From assembly GCF_963665245.1 (NCBI RefSeq), contig NZ_OY762267.1, positions 3,134,001 to 3,198,000 on the forward strand: 64,000 nt of DNA, written 5' to 3'. Of this stretch, positions 35,656 through 43,832 are shown piece after piece. The first letter of the stretch is position 1, and each line of letters begins with the position of its first letter. The notes beneath the pieces are model-generated. The model searched no databases, had not been told where the DNA came from, and worked only from the letters and a program-made list of their open reading frames with translations. A program made the position numbers and the translations under genes. The stretch comes from an uncultured Paludibaculum sp. GTDB lineage: Bacteria > Acidobacteriota > Terriglobia > Bryobacterales > Bryobacteraceae.

Positions 35656-35871
35656 TTAGTGGACCGCCGACGCGACGATGATGGCAATCCCCAACGCCAT
35701 GAGTCCCGCGAAGATCGCCAACGCCGTATTCTGCTTCTCCACAATCTCCTTCCAGAGATCGTAAGGCGTAATCTTGTCCCACGTGACAAAGCTCGCCACC
35801 AGAATCACCACGCCGACCACGGCATAGATGAGCGCGTTGACGAATGAACTGAGATGGAATTCAATGCCCAT
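35656..35871 (-). CDS. DUF350-type small membrane protein (YjfL-like)
   Basis: 71 residues with two hydrophobic segments (about 9-28 and 47-69) joined by a conserved-looking loop DKITPYDLWKEIVEKQNTAL and ending AGLMALGIAIIVASAVH. This is the DUF350 pattern (a polar D-x-LTP loop and a helix after the N-A dipeptide). Function is unknown; the family occurs beside polyamine-enzyme, SPFH and DUF4178 genes in many bacteria, as far as I recall. It probably scaffolds or anchors the complex in the inner membrane. Spaced 39 and 30 bp from its neighbours. Confidence 0.85.
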   Translation of the reverse strand: MGIEFHLSSFVNALIYAVVGVVILVASFVTWDKITPYDLWKEIVEKQNTALAIFAGLMALGIAIIVASAVH

Positions 35872-35901
35872 GTATTTCCTTTCCTCTTTTCCAGCGATGC
35901 G

Positions 35902-36087
35902 CTACTTGCCGCCAAACCAGTGTGGCAGATAACCGTAGTGCGAGCGATAGACGCCCGGGTTCTCTCGAACGGACTTCGGAATGTTCTTTACTTCGTTGAT
36001 GGAGGACAAGCTGAATCCTGTCCATTGCCCCACTGAGACCATGCCCAGCAGGACCACGCCATAGAGAGTGTAGAGAGGGTTTTTCAT
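35902..36087 (-). CDS. Small conserved-context membrane protein, unknown
   Basis: 61 residues: a single N-terminal hydrophobic segment (LYTLYGVVLLGMVSVGQW) followed by a polar tail with SRENPGVYRSHYGYLPHW in near form (VRENPGVYRSHYGYLPHWF). Its ATG shares one base with the stop of the upstream DUF4178 gene (TGATG at 36085-36089), which strongly supports it as a translated gene. The tail would lie outside the membrane. No family recognised; its fixed place between DUF4178 and DUF350 genes suggests a structural part of the same complex. Confidence 0.75.
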   Translation of the reverse strand: MKNPLYTLYGVVLLGMVSVGQWTGFSLSSINEVKNIPKSVRENPGVYRSHYGYLPHWFGGK

Positions 36088-37415
36088 CAGTCGTCGTCTC
36101 CATCGCTACTCGATGATACGGGCGCATAGTCGCTCTCCGACCAGCGCTTGGCCTCGAACGCGAGCGACCGGATGCCGGTCAGAATCGGCGGGATCAGTAG
36201 CAACGGCAGAGCCAGCCAGAAGAGCCAGGTGGAAGGCACGTCCCGCTTCACGATCACTTCATAGTTCATCGTCATGCCGGAGGCCGCGGTGGCCGAAGCC
36301 TGCGGATCCATCTCCGGCTCGATGCGCAGGTAGTACCGGCCGGCCGGCACGCGCGGCAGCACCACGCTATCCTTGGCCTTGCCTTCTGACCAGTCGCCGT
36401 CACTGTCCCGGCCGCTGTAGTAGCTCACGTCGCGGCCGAAATCGAAGCCTTGCGTTCCGTCCTCGCGCAGCAGCGCCAGGCTGAAGTAGGCCCAGTTGTT
36501 CCGCAGATCGGTACTCAGTTCCACCTCGACGTTGCCTCTGCCCGGCACATCGAAGGGCTGGGTCACGAATGAGTGTTCCCCGGGAACGGCCTGCGCGAAG
36601 TGGAATCGCTCGTCGAAGATGGTACGATTGGCGGCACTGAAAGTGAAATAGGCAACCAACACGGCCCACGCCACACTCAGGAACAGACACGTGCGCCAGG
36701 CGGACCGGACCTTGTCCTTGTACGGCGACGGCTGATTCGCGTAGACGCCGCGCGGCGCCGGCAGCTTGGTCTTTAGTTGGAACGCCTGTTCTATTTCGCC
36801 GCCCAGGATGTACGTTCCGAACGACCAGTTGACTTCGCCTTCCGTCTGCTCGGACGAGAGCATGTACGGCGCCGCCACATAGTCGTCCACCGTATTCGTC
36901 TCACCCACACGCACGGCCCACGGGAACTCACCCATCACAAACGCGGTGCGCGCGACTGCATTCTGAAAGTGCTTGTAGTCGACGTTGTTGTAGCCGACGG
37001 CTTTCCGCCCACCCAAGGTCTTAAACGACGGCAGGCCATGCACCGTCAGGACATCGTTCCAGTGCCCGTCGTATTGCGTCAGATAGCGGAACCCTTTGAA
37101 CGGGTTGAACAGCAGGTACTCGTGCCAGGAATACTCGACTCCGTCCGAGTTGATCGAACGGACCTGGAAGCCGATGACCTCATAGGGAATGCCGCGATAC
37201 TTTCCGCGAGTGCCCAGCGGGATCAGCGGCCTCACCCTCATCCGCTCGTCGAACTGCTGCAGGATCCGCAGGTCCGGCGTCGTCGGATCGATGATGCTGC
37301 AGCACTGGACGCAAACCGCGCTACGCGTGTGCGCAAAGCCGCGCAGCTCAATATTGCCGCCGCAGTTCGGGCAATTGATGGCGCTTGGTTTCGGGACGCG
37401 GGAAGGCGTTACCAT
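36087..37415 (-). CDS. DUF4178 zinc-ribbon membrane protein
   Basis: 442 residues. An N-terminal zinc ribbon (CPNCG ... CVQC, residues 15-39) leads into a DUF4178-type beta domain (GTRGKYRGIPYEVIGFQVR, then YSWHEYLLFNPFKGFRYLTQ). Two membrane helices (AWRTCLFLSVAWAVLVAYF near residue 240 and STWLFWLALPLLLIPPIL near residue 395) flank a beta-rich extracytoplasmic domain. The acidic C-terminus (SSSSDGDDD) is short. The stop and start overlap with both neighbours. DUF4178 has no known biochemical activity; the zinc ribbon plus membrane pair suggests a bridge between a cytoplasmic partner and the envelope. Confidence 0.87.
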   Translation of the reverse strand: MVTPSRVPKPSAINCPNCGGNIELRGFAHTRSAVCVQCCSIIDPTTPDLRILQQFDERMRVRPLIPLGTRGKYRGIPYEVIGFQVRSINSDGVEYSWHEYLLFNPFKGFRYLTQYDGHWNDVLTVHGLPSFKTLGGRKAVGYNNVDYKHFQNAVARTAFVMGEFPWAVRVGETNTVDDYVAAPYMLSSEQTEGEVNWSFGTYILGGEIEQAFQLKTKLPAPRGVYANQPSPYKDKVRSAWRTCLFLSVAWAVLVAYFTFSAANRTIFDERFHFAQAVPGEHSFVTQPFDVPGRGNVEVELSTDLRNNWAYFSLALLREDGTQGFDFGRDVSYYSGRDSDGDWSEGKAKDSVVLPRVPAGRYYLRIEPEMDPQASATAASGMTMNYEVIVKRDVPSTWLFWLALPLLLIPPILTGIRSLAFEAKRWSESDYAPVSSSSDGDDD

Positions 37416-38044
37416 CCTTCAAACTCCCTCAGGCCGGTCAACTTCAGAGTCTCAATATCGACATACCGGCCCATGAACAGCAAGGCAGGACTCTCTGAGT
37501 AGTCGATGGTGGCGAAGCGTGCGTCCATGGTCCGCAGGTCGGCCGTCATGAATTCGCTGCGATCGGTAGTCCGGAACGGCAGTTCGCCTTCAAATCCGAC
37601 ATAACGGACCTTGGTGAGGTGCGTCACCATGAACTGCGCGCCCTGCAGTTGGTAGACCTGCCCCTTCTTCAGCTCCAGCGGTGAAGGGAACATGACGGGC
37701 GACGGCACCGCGAACGACACGGCGTAGTCCGCCTGGGCGTCGCTCAGCCAGCCGCTGCTCTGGTCGCCGAATAACAGATGCCACTCGTTCCAGTTGCCCT
37801 GGTCCCACTCATAACGAATTCGACCGATCACGGTGAAGTGCTTGTTGTCGAAGAAGCCCTCCGTCATGAGCTGAATCGCTGAGGCGTCCGGCGGCAGGTC
37901 GGCCACGACGCCCACCGCCTCCAGATTGACGTCCCGCCGGATGATGACCGCCTGGCAGTAGGGACACGCCGCCTGAACGGCGCTCGACCACGCAAACTGG
38001 ATGGGCGCGCCGCAGTTCGGACAGTTCGAGGAAGGCCCGCTCAT
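37409..38044 (-). CDS. DUF4178 zinc-ribbon protein, soluble form
   Basis: 211 residues, no membrane segment. N-terminal zinc ribbon CPNCG ... CPYC (residues 8-31) followed by a DUF4178 domain (FTVIGRIRYEWDQGNWNEWHLLFG, ending GGRYVDIETLKL in near form MGRYVDIETLKLTGLREFEGW). It overlaps the second DUF4178 gene by 7 bases and its ATG overlaps the speD stop (38041-38044). Two DUF4178 paralogues in tandem, one soluble and one membrane-bound, point to a hetero-complex. Exact function unknown. Confidence 0.87.
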   Translation of the reverse strand: MSGPSSNCPNCGAPIQFAWSSAVQAACPYCQAVIIRRDVNLEAVGVVADLPPDASAIQLMTEGFFDNKHFTVIGRIRYEWDQGNWNEWHLLFGDQSSGWLSDAQADYAVSFAVPSPVMFPSPLELKKGQVYQLQGAQFMVTHLTKVRYVGFEGELPFRTTDRSEFMTADLRTMDARFATIDYSESPALLFMGRYVDIETLKLTGLREFEGW

Positions 38045-38403
38045 GACAACGTCCTTTCCAGCTTTCGCACATTGACGCGATGGGCCTCGAATCGCCGTGT
38101 CAGCTCGTCTTCAAAGGCCCAGTTCTCGCGAGGCCTGCAGCAAAACAGGTTCAGTGAGAGGACGCCATGCTCGGGAAAGGTATGGACGGTCAGGTGGGAT
38201 TCGGCCAATAGAGACATGCCCGTGATGCCGCCAGGACTCGCTGGAGACAGCCCGGGAAACTGATGCCACACGGTAGGTGCGACAGGATGTAGTCGTAGAC
38301 CGGCGACCATATCCTCGAATAGGGCCTCGAGTGCCGGCAGAGAGGCCAGGGTGGCCGGATCGCAGCCTGCGGCATCGACCACCCATTCACAGCCGGAAGT
38401 CAT
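38041..38403 (-). CDS. speD: S-adenosylmethionine decarboxylase-family protein
   Basis: 120 residues, the short prokaryotic SpeD form (PF02675). The self-cleavage site that makes the pyruvoyl cofactor is present as E68-S69-H70 in LAESHLTVHTFPE, followed by the catalytic cysteine region LNLFCCRPREN. The reaction yields decarboxylated AdoMet, the aminopropyl donor. Its start at 38403 is chosen because the family begins there; a longer frame exists upstream but would overlap the SPFH gene. It is second in the operon, which places donor synthesis beside the membrane-bound aminopropyltransferase. The symbol describes the family; the true product of the pathway here is not known. Confidence 0.87.
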   Translation of the reverse strand: MTSGCEWVVDAAGCDPATLASLPALEALFEDMVAGLRLHPVAPTVWHQFPGLSPASPGGITGMSLLAESHLTVHTFPEHGVLSLNLFCCRPRENWAFEDELTRRFEAHRVNVRKLERTLS

Positions 38404-38431
38404 TGGAGTGATGGTATCTCGATTTCCGAAC

Positions 38432-39478
38432 TTACTGCTGAGGCTTGCCGCACTCCGGGCAGAACTTCGACGCGCGCGGAATCTTCTGCCCGCATTCGGA
38501 GCAGAACTTGGTATCCGGCGCGGCCGCGGCAACCGGCGCCACCGGAACAACCGGGGGAACGGCCTGCGGAGCGGCAGGAGGCGGAGCCTGTGGGGGCTGC
38601 TGCGCCTGCGGATTCATCGCCTGCGAGAACACCTGGCCCAGACCGACACCGGCACCCAAGCCAACACCAAGTCCAGCCAGACCGCCGCCCTCGTTCGCGG
38701 CCGCGATGGGCAGCGAGTTCGCAGCCTGGAATTGCGTGTACTGCTGCATATTCCCGATCATGTTCATGCCCACACGCGTGTCGAGGAACTTCTGCAGCTC
38801 TTCCGGCAGCGAGAGGTTTTCCACCACGAACTGATCGATGGCGATACCCAACTCGGCGAACACGGGCGTGATCGACGCTTTGATCCGGTCGCCCACTTCC
38901 ACCAGGTTCGCGGCCATATCCAGGAACGGGATCTGGCTCTCGGCGAAGGCATCCGACATGCGGCCGACAATCGTCTGCCGCAGTTGCGGCTCCACTTCGC
39001 CCACCCTGTAGACTTCACCGAAGCCGCTCACCTTTGTCAGGAACAGCTTGGGATTGTCGATGTGCCACGAATAAACGCCGAAACCGCGCAGGCGGATGGC
39101 GCCGAAGTCTTTGTCGCGAATCGTAACCGGCTGGGAAGTGCCCCACCGCTGCGCAATCTGCTGCTTCGTCGAGAAGTAGAAGACGTCGCTCTTGAACGGG
39201 GAGGCGAACATCTTGTCCCAGTTCTGGAGGTTCGTCAACAGCGGCAGTGTGCGGGTGTTCAGCGTGTACAGACCCGGGCTGAAGATGTCCGCGCAACGGC
39301 CTTCGTTGACGAACATTGCCGCCTGCGATTCACGCACCGTAAGCTGCGCACCATTCTGGATTTCCATGTCCTGCATGGGATACCGGTACGCAAGGACGCC
39401 ATCTTCCTGGTCTGTCCACTGGATTACGTCAATGAACTGTTTCTTGAGAAAGGATTTGATCTGATCACCAAGGGCCAT
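38432..39478 (-). CDS. SPFH-domain protein with C-terminal zinc ribbon (YdjL/virion-core type)
   Basis: 348 residues from the ATG at 39478. Residues ~1-235 form an SPFH/band-7-like domain (DQEDGVLAYRYPMQDMEI, VRESQAAMFVNEGRCADIF, then FGAIRLRGFGVYSWHI and a helical EELQKFLDTRVGMNMIG). After a glycine-rich hinge (GGGLAGLGVGLGAGVGLG) and a Pro/Ala-rich linker comes a double zinc knuckle, CSECGQ and CPECGKPQQ, at the C-terminus. SPFH proteins gather at membranes and organise microdomains. It is first gene of the eight-gene minus-strand operon and starts at the shared 210-base control region. Confidence 0.9.
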   Translation of the reverse strand: MALGDQIKSFLKKQFIDVIQWTDQEDGVLAYRYPMQDMEIQNGAQLTVRESQAAMFVNEGRCADIFSPGLYTLNTRTLPLLTNLQNWDKMFASPFKSDVFYFSTKQQIAQRWGTSQPVTIRDKDFGAIRLRGFGVYSWHIDNPKLFLTKVSGFGEVYRVGEVEPQLRQTIVGRMSDAFAESQIPFLDMAANLVEVGDRIKASITPVFAELGIAIDQFVVENLSLPEELQKFLDTRVGMNMIGNMQQYTQFQAANSLPIAAANEGGGLAGLGVGLGAGVGLGQVFSQAMNPQAQQPPQAPPPAAPQAVPPVVPVAPVAAAAPDTKFCSECGQKIPRASKFCPECGKPQQ

Positions 39479-39688
39479 GTTGACTCTCCGCGTCACCTGA
39501 GTATACGGCAACCCGTTGACGGTTGTTCCCGGAATCGGACGAGCCGCGGGCGCTCCTCCTCCACATTGCCGCCCATCTCTTGATCGAAATCGGCACGCCA
39601 CCGCGCTAGTTAGAAGTGAGCGCAAAAACGGCCGTCCCTAGGGGACAGTGAGGCCACCAGCGCCACCGACTATCCCTGGAGTTAAAGC
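39479..39688. promoter_or_regulatory. Shared divergent control region of the polyamine/SPFH cluster
   Basis: 210 bases between the start of the SPFH gene (minus) and the TTG start of the membrane protein gene (plus). It must hold both promoters. I see a short inverted repeat GTCCC-TAG-GGGAC at 39634-39646 but no convincing -35/-10 pair, so a non-sigma-70 or activator-dependent promoter is possible. Confidence 0.4.
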
Positions 39689-40951
39689 TTGAGCTGGCTG
39701 CTGACCATTCTCGTTGGAGTTCTGACTGCCGTCGCCTGCGGAGCCGCGGCCTGTTACCTGGGCACTCTGTGTGTCGACTGGTACCGCATTTCGAGCTTCG
39801 AAGGCGGCTCGGGCTATTTCGTCGTCTTTCTCACCCTCCTTGGCCTCGTTATAGGCCTCATCCTCGGCATCGTCACCTCGCGGGTGGTTGCCGGTGGCGC
39901 CTCCCCGGGCTTTCTTCGGGCGCAAGGGCTATCACTGGCCGGGGTCGCCATTTTGTTCTGTTTCGTGACACTCTTCTGCCGGTTGGGCGGCGACGTGGCG
40001 CCCAAAATTGATGGCGAGGAACTCGACCTGGAGGTGGAACTCCGTTGCCCCCGCGGCGTCGTGCCCGTCTTGCAGGACCAGAGCCGCTACCTCGCCTGCA
40101 TGTTGACCGCCCTCGGCTCCGGCAATCAACGCCGTAAGCCCATGGGCGGCGAACTCCTCTGGAAGCAGGCCACCGAAGCCGGCGGCCAATGGACCATCCC
40201 CTGTCGCGTCTCCCTTTTCACTGACCGGTCGCTGCGCACGGTTCGCCTGATCGTCAACGAGTCGAACGACATCGAATTCCTGCTGCCGCTGCCGGCCCGG
40301 CCGGGCAAGCAGCACCTCCAGTGGAGCGAATGGCGTAGCGACCGGTTCCTTCAGGAGAGAGACAAGCCCATCAGCGGCTTCTCTTACCGAGTGCGCGTTC
40401 GCCTCCAGGCCGACGTCCGGCGCGAGGCGGAAGAGGCCGCCCAGTTGGAACTGGACAGACGGAAGCGCGAGTTCGCAGCCCTCAAACCCGACTCGCCGCT
40501 CGAACAATGGGTGGACTTCTGCCTCGACGACAACCTTGACCGCGACCGCATCGCTCAAGTCCTCGTCGCCCGCATCGCCGAACTCCCCGGCCAATTCCGA
40601 GCGAAGGACCCTGAGCGTCTACGTGGCCTCACCAACGTCCTATCCACCGTACAGTCCCTGCCGGCCACAGCCGCCGAACCGCTACAACAGGCGGGCCAGG
40701 TCCTGGTGGAGCGTTTCCGTGCCTTCGGGACCCCTCTGAGCGACCCGGACAACGCGCTGCTGGCCCAGTTGCGCGGCGTCTATTGGGTCTGGCATCAGCT
40801 CGCAGCCCGCGTCCAAGGTCACAAAATGGCCGACTTCCACCCGACCATGCAGGCTCTGTTGACGCTAGCCGAACAGCGCGGCGGCGACAGCCACGAATTC
40901 TCCGCTCTGGCGGACTCCATTCGCACCGATCTGCGGCAACCGGAACAGTGA
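39689..40951 (+). CDS. Membrane protein of unknown function, TTG start
   Basis: 420 residues from a TTG with GGAG 8 bases upstream; no ATG occurs for a long way into the frame. Three hydrophobic segments lie in the first ~115 residues (WLLTILVGVLTAVACGAAA; YFVVFLTLLGLVIGLILGI; LAGVAILFCFVTLFCRL). Next comes a beta-rich domain (DLEVELRCPRGVVPVLQD), a charged helical linker with EAEEAAQLELDRRKREFAAL, and a C-terminal helical bundle (VLVARIAELPGQFRAKDPE and on). The repeats of helices are reminiscent of TPR-like folds, but I cannot assign a family. First of four plus-strand genes facing the SPFH/DUF4178 operon. Confidence 0.8.
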   Translation: MSWLLTILVGVLTAVACGAAACYLGTLCVDWYRISSFEGGSGYFVVFLTLLGLVIGLILGIVTSRVVAGGASPGFLRAQGLSLAGVAILFCFVTLFCRLGGDVAPKIDGEELDLEVELRCPRGVVPVLQDQSRYLACMLTALGSGNQRRKPMGGELLWKQATEAGGQWTIPCRVSLFTDRSLRTVRLIVNESNDIEFLLPLPARPGKQHLQWSEWRSDRFLQERDKPISGFSYRVRVRLQADVRREAEEAAQLELDRRKREFAALKPDSPLEQWVDFCLDDNLDRDRIAQVLVARIAELPGQFRAKDPERLRGLTNVLSTVQSLPATAAEPLQQAGQVLVERFRAFGTPLSDPDNALLAQLRGVYWVWHQLAARVQGHKMADFHPTMQALLTLAEQRGGDSHEFSALADSIRTDLRQPEQ

Positions 40952-40987
40952 TCGCGGCGGCCCATCCTACACAAAGTACAGACTTCC

Positions 40988-42427
40988 ATGTCCAACTCCT
41001 TCGGATTCACCATCTACACGTTCCCGGCGCGCCTCGCCGGCCTCGGCTTCGAAATCGCCGTCCCCTGCGACTGGACGATCCACAACCTGCCGGAGGAAGC
41101 GGCCGACTTCAGCAACCCCATGTTGTTCGCACCGCTCATGGTCGCCACCGCCCCGCACGCGGCCGTCGCTTTGACCGTCGCCGCCCGCCCAGCCTATGAC
41201 AGCGGCTCGGTCCGCGACTGGATGTCCTACCTGTTGGAAAACAGCGAGATCCAGATCACCGCCTGCGGTCCACGCAGCGCCGGCGCCCTGGACGGCGTCA
41301 TGGCCATGGGACGGCAACAGCAGGAGGACACCTGGCTGGAGCATCGCTTCTTTCTCCTGGAGGACGGCGGGCGTCTGGTAAACGTAAACCTCATGGCGCC
41401 CGAGACCATCGCCCGCTCCTTCGAGCCGGTGTGGCAAGCTGTCATGGAATCGCTCCGGCTGTCTTCTCCTCAGGGCCAGAGTGCGCCTGTCTCCTATACG
41501 CCACCGGAGCCCGAACCAAGCCAGGAACCGTCTTTCGCCCTTTATGCTTTGGCTGCCGATGCGGGCTCGCTGGATCCGGAGAACCCCGTCAACGTGAACC
41601 TGCGCGAGGGCGGCTCCGGCCTCACGCCCAACATCGCCGGTCACGATGCGGAAGGCCGGAAGGTAACCATTGCCGCCGGCTCCATCGAAGCCCAGATCGA
41701 CATTCCCATGGGTTGGTACGCGATGGACGACGGCCAGCGGACGCTCGTCTTTGAGCCGGCCGGCCAGGTACAAATCAACCTGAATATCATCCCGCGCGAG
41801 GGGCGGAACGCCGAACTCGTCCTCGATTCCATCCAGGCCGAGGCGCAGCGCTCCTATCCGGCACCCCAGTTCCTGCGTCTCGCCGAAGGTGGCATCCACG
41901 GTCTCAGCATTCGCAACATCCACGATGGCAGCGACGAGATCGAGCAGTTGCATCTGTTGACGAACTGGCGCGACCAGAGCGCCTTTCTCCGCGCCCGCAT
42001 AACGGCAACACCGGACCGTATGCGCGACGCCGCCAACCTCGCTGAACTCATTCTGGGCAGCGCGGTCTTCGACGCCTTTCAACGCCACGACCCCGCTCCC
42101 GAGCCCACGAGCGATACCCCCGAATGGTGGCGGAAGGCCCAGTCCCTGGAACTCGACAACCGTCTGGAGGAGGCAGAGAAAGCGATTTTCGAGGCAGTGC
42201 CCCATCTCGGCTATGCCCTCTCCACGGCCGAGATGTACCGGTTGCGCATGGTCCGGCTGCGGAAGCAGCACGACGGCGCCGGGGCCCATCATGCCTGGAA
42301 GGAAGCGGCCGAATGGGCGCGCGCCTACGCCGGCATGGCCACCAGCGGCGGAGAAGGCGTGGCCCTCTCCCGCGAACGCGACCAGTTCCTCCGCGAGTTG
42401 GGACCCGATCCGGGAGGCCGCCGATGA
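40988..42427 (+). CDS. Protein with two DcrB/PsbP-like domains, unknown
   Basis: 479 residues without a clear signal peptide. Two similar beta-alpha units are visible: one from FEIAVPCDWTIHNLPEE to LVNVNLMAPETIARSFEPVWQ, another from IDIPMGWYAMDDGQRTLVFE to FLRARITATPDRMRDAA. Both have the fatty P-x-x-W-x2 opening seen in DcrB/Mog1/PsbP-fold proteins. The last ~110 residues are helical and end with a charged tail. It follows the membrane protein by 36 bp and overlaps the next gene (ATGA at 42424). The domain call rests on pattern only. Confidence 0.7.
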   Translation: MSNSFGFTIYTFPARLAGLGFEIAVPCDWTIHNLPEEAADFSNPMLFAPLMVATAPHAAVALTVAARPAYDSGSVRDWMSYLLENSEIQITACGPRSAGALDGVMAMGRQQQEDTWLEHRFFLLEDGGRLVNVNLMAPETIARSFEPVWQAVMESLRLSSPQGQSAPVSYTPPEPEPSQEPSFALYALAADAGSLDPENPVNVNLREGGSGLTPNIAGHDAEGRKVTIAAGSIEAQIDIPMGWYAMDDGQRTLVFEPAGQVQINLNIIPREGRNAELVLDSIQAEAQRSYPAPQFLRLAEGGIHGLSIRNIHDGSDEIEQLHLLTNWRDQSAFLRARITATPDRMRDAANLAELILGSAVFDAFQRHDPAPEPTSDTPEWWRKAQSLELDNRLEEAEKAIFEAVPHLGYALSTAEMYRLRMVRLRKQHDGAGAHHAWKEAAEWARAYAGMATSGGEGVALSRERDQFLRELGPDPGGRR

Positions 42428-42927
42428 CCTGGCAGTTGATCTACGACGTCGCCCAGGATTCACAGGCACCGCGCCTGGCCTTCCTGTTCGGCTCCGCGGC
42501 CGCGCTCGCAACGGGATTCTGGGTCGCCTATCTGCGCCTGCGGGCCCTGCCCCTCCACACCGGCGTGAAGTTCCTGGGCGGAATCACGCTCCTGCTGCTC
42601 GTCCTGGGCGCGGGCCTCATCGCCGAGCAGCGTTCCCTGGCCGGCAACAGATCCGCCCGCCAGGTCGAGGGTTCCATCACCGGCTACTGGACTCGCACCG
42701 AGCACCGCGCCGGGGACCAAACGAGCGAGTGGGAATGGGAGGGGTTCTCCGTCAACGGCGTGGCTTTTGTGTACGCCCGCAACGTCGAACAGAACGCCTT
42801 CCACAATGCAGGCGATCGCACGGTCATCCTGGCTGACGGCATGAAAGTGCGCATCCGCTACGTCCCGGAAGTCCGCGACGGCCGAGCCGACAATCAGATC
42901 GCCCGCTTCGAACTCGCCAGACCATAA
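42424..42927 (+). CDS. Small membrane-anchored beta-rich protein, unknown
   Basis: 167 residues with two hydrophobic segments near the N-terminus (RLAFLFGSAAALATGFWVAY and FLGGITLLLLVLGAGLIA) and a C-terminal beta domain (VEGSITGYWTRTEHRAG ... MKVRIRYVPEV). The start overlaps the stop of the preceding gene as ATGA, so the pair is translationally coupled. The layout (two helices, then an SH3-like beta domain) resembles DUF3592-type proteins. It would sit in the inner membrane. No function known. Confidence 0.75.
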   Translation: MTWQLIYDVAQDSQAPRLAFLFGSAAALATGFWVAYLRLRALPLHTGVKFLGGITLLLLVLGAGLIAEQRSLAGNRSARQVEGSITGYWTRTEHRAGDQTSEWEWEGFSVNGVAFVYARNVEQNAFHNAGDRTVILADGMKVRIRYVPEVRDGRADNQIARFELARP

Positions 42928-43020
42928 CCGGCCTCCTGCTCTGCTACTGTGGATTCCATACCCCCTGGGCCAGCCGTCCAAGCAGTCGATTCGCCGGCTG
43001 AACTCGGGCTCCACTGGGCC

Positions 43021-43824
43021 ATGCGCATCCTACCAATTGCCGTTCTCACTCTTCTCCCCCTGCCGCGGCTTTCGCACGCTCAAGAGAACTACGAGATCCA
43101 GGTCTACGGCAGCGAAACCATGCCACCTCGGAAGACCATGCTCGAATTTCACACGAACTTCACGGTCCAGGGCACCAAGGGCGTGACCGAGGGCATGCGT
43201 CCCACCAATCACGCCTGGCACGAGACCCTGGAACTCACGCATGGCTTCAACGATTGGTTCGAGACCGGCTTCTATCTCTTCCTGACCAACAGCCGGGGCT
43301 ACGGCTGGCAATGGGTGGGCGACCACATCCGGCCGCGCGTCCGCGTGCCTCCCTCCTGGAAATGGCCCGTGGGCGTCAGCCTTTCCACGGAAATCGGCTA
43401 TCAACGTGCCGTCTACGCCGGCGATACCTGGAACATGGAGATCCGCCCCATCGTCGACAAAGAGGCCGGCCGCTGGTACTTCAGCTTCAACCCAACCCTG
43501 GACCGCGCGTTCCACGGACCTTCCGTCTCGTCCGGAGTCGTCTTCTCGCCCAACTTCAAGGCGAGCTATGCGATCACCAGGAAGATCAATTTCGGCGGCG
43601 AATACTACGGATCACTGGGACCCCTGCACGACTTCGTGCCCATCAGCCAGCAGGAGCAGCAGATCATTCCAGCCGTCGACATCGACTTCGGTCCGGACTG
43701 GGAGTTCAACTTCGGAGTGGGCGTCGGCGTCACGGGAGCAACCGATCATATGGTCATGAAGATGATCATCGGCCGCCGCTTCGGATCCCTGTCCTGGAAG
43801 CACCACAGCCGTGAGAGCCACTAG
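43021..43824 (+). CDS. Outer-membrane beta-barrel-like protein, unknown
   Basis: 267 residues from the ATG at 43021, chosen because it gives a signal peptide (MRILPIAVLTLLPLPRLSHA). The mature part alternates aromatic and polar residues in short strands (FETGFYLFLTNSR, WKWPVGVSLSTEIGYQRA, WYFSFNPTLDRAF, INFGGEYYGSLG, WEFNFGVGVGVTG), as in outer-membrane barrels of about 10-12 strands; the last residues are KHHSRESH, without the usual terminal Phe. 93 bp separate it from the previous gene. It ends tail to tail with tsaD (8 bp). Confidence 0.78.
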   Translation: MRILPIAVLTLLPLPRLSHAQENYEIQVYGSETMPPRKTMLEFHTNFTVQGTKGVTEGMRPTNHAWHETLELTHGFNDWFETGFYLFLTNSRGYGWQWVGDHIRPRVRVPPSWKWPVGVSLSTEIGYQRAVYAGDTWNMEIRPIVDKEAGRWYFSFNPTLDRAFHGPSVSSGVVFSPNFKASYAITRKINFGGEYYGSLGPLHDFVPISQQEQQIIPAVDIDFGPDWEFNFGVGVGVTGATDHMVMKMIIGRRFGSLSWKHHSRESH

Positions 43825-43832
43825 GCGATCAG

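Noticed and set aside
40967..42511. 514-codon minus-strand frame across the DcrB-like gene
   Set aside because: Shadow of the plus-strand gene, which has coupled stop/start overlaps and sensible domains.
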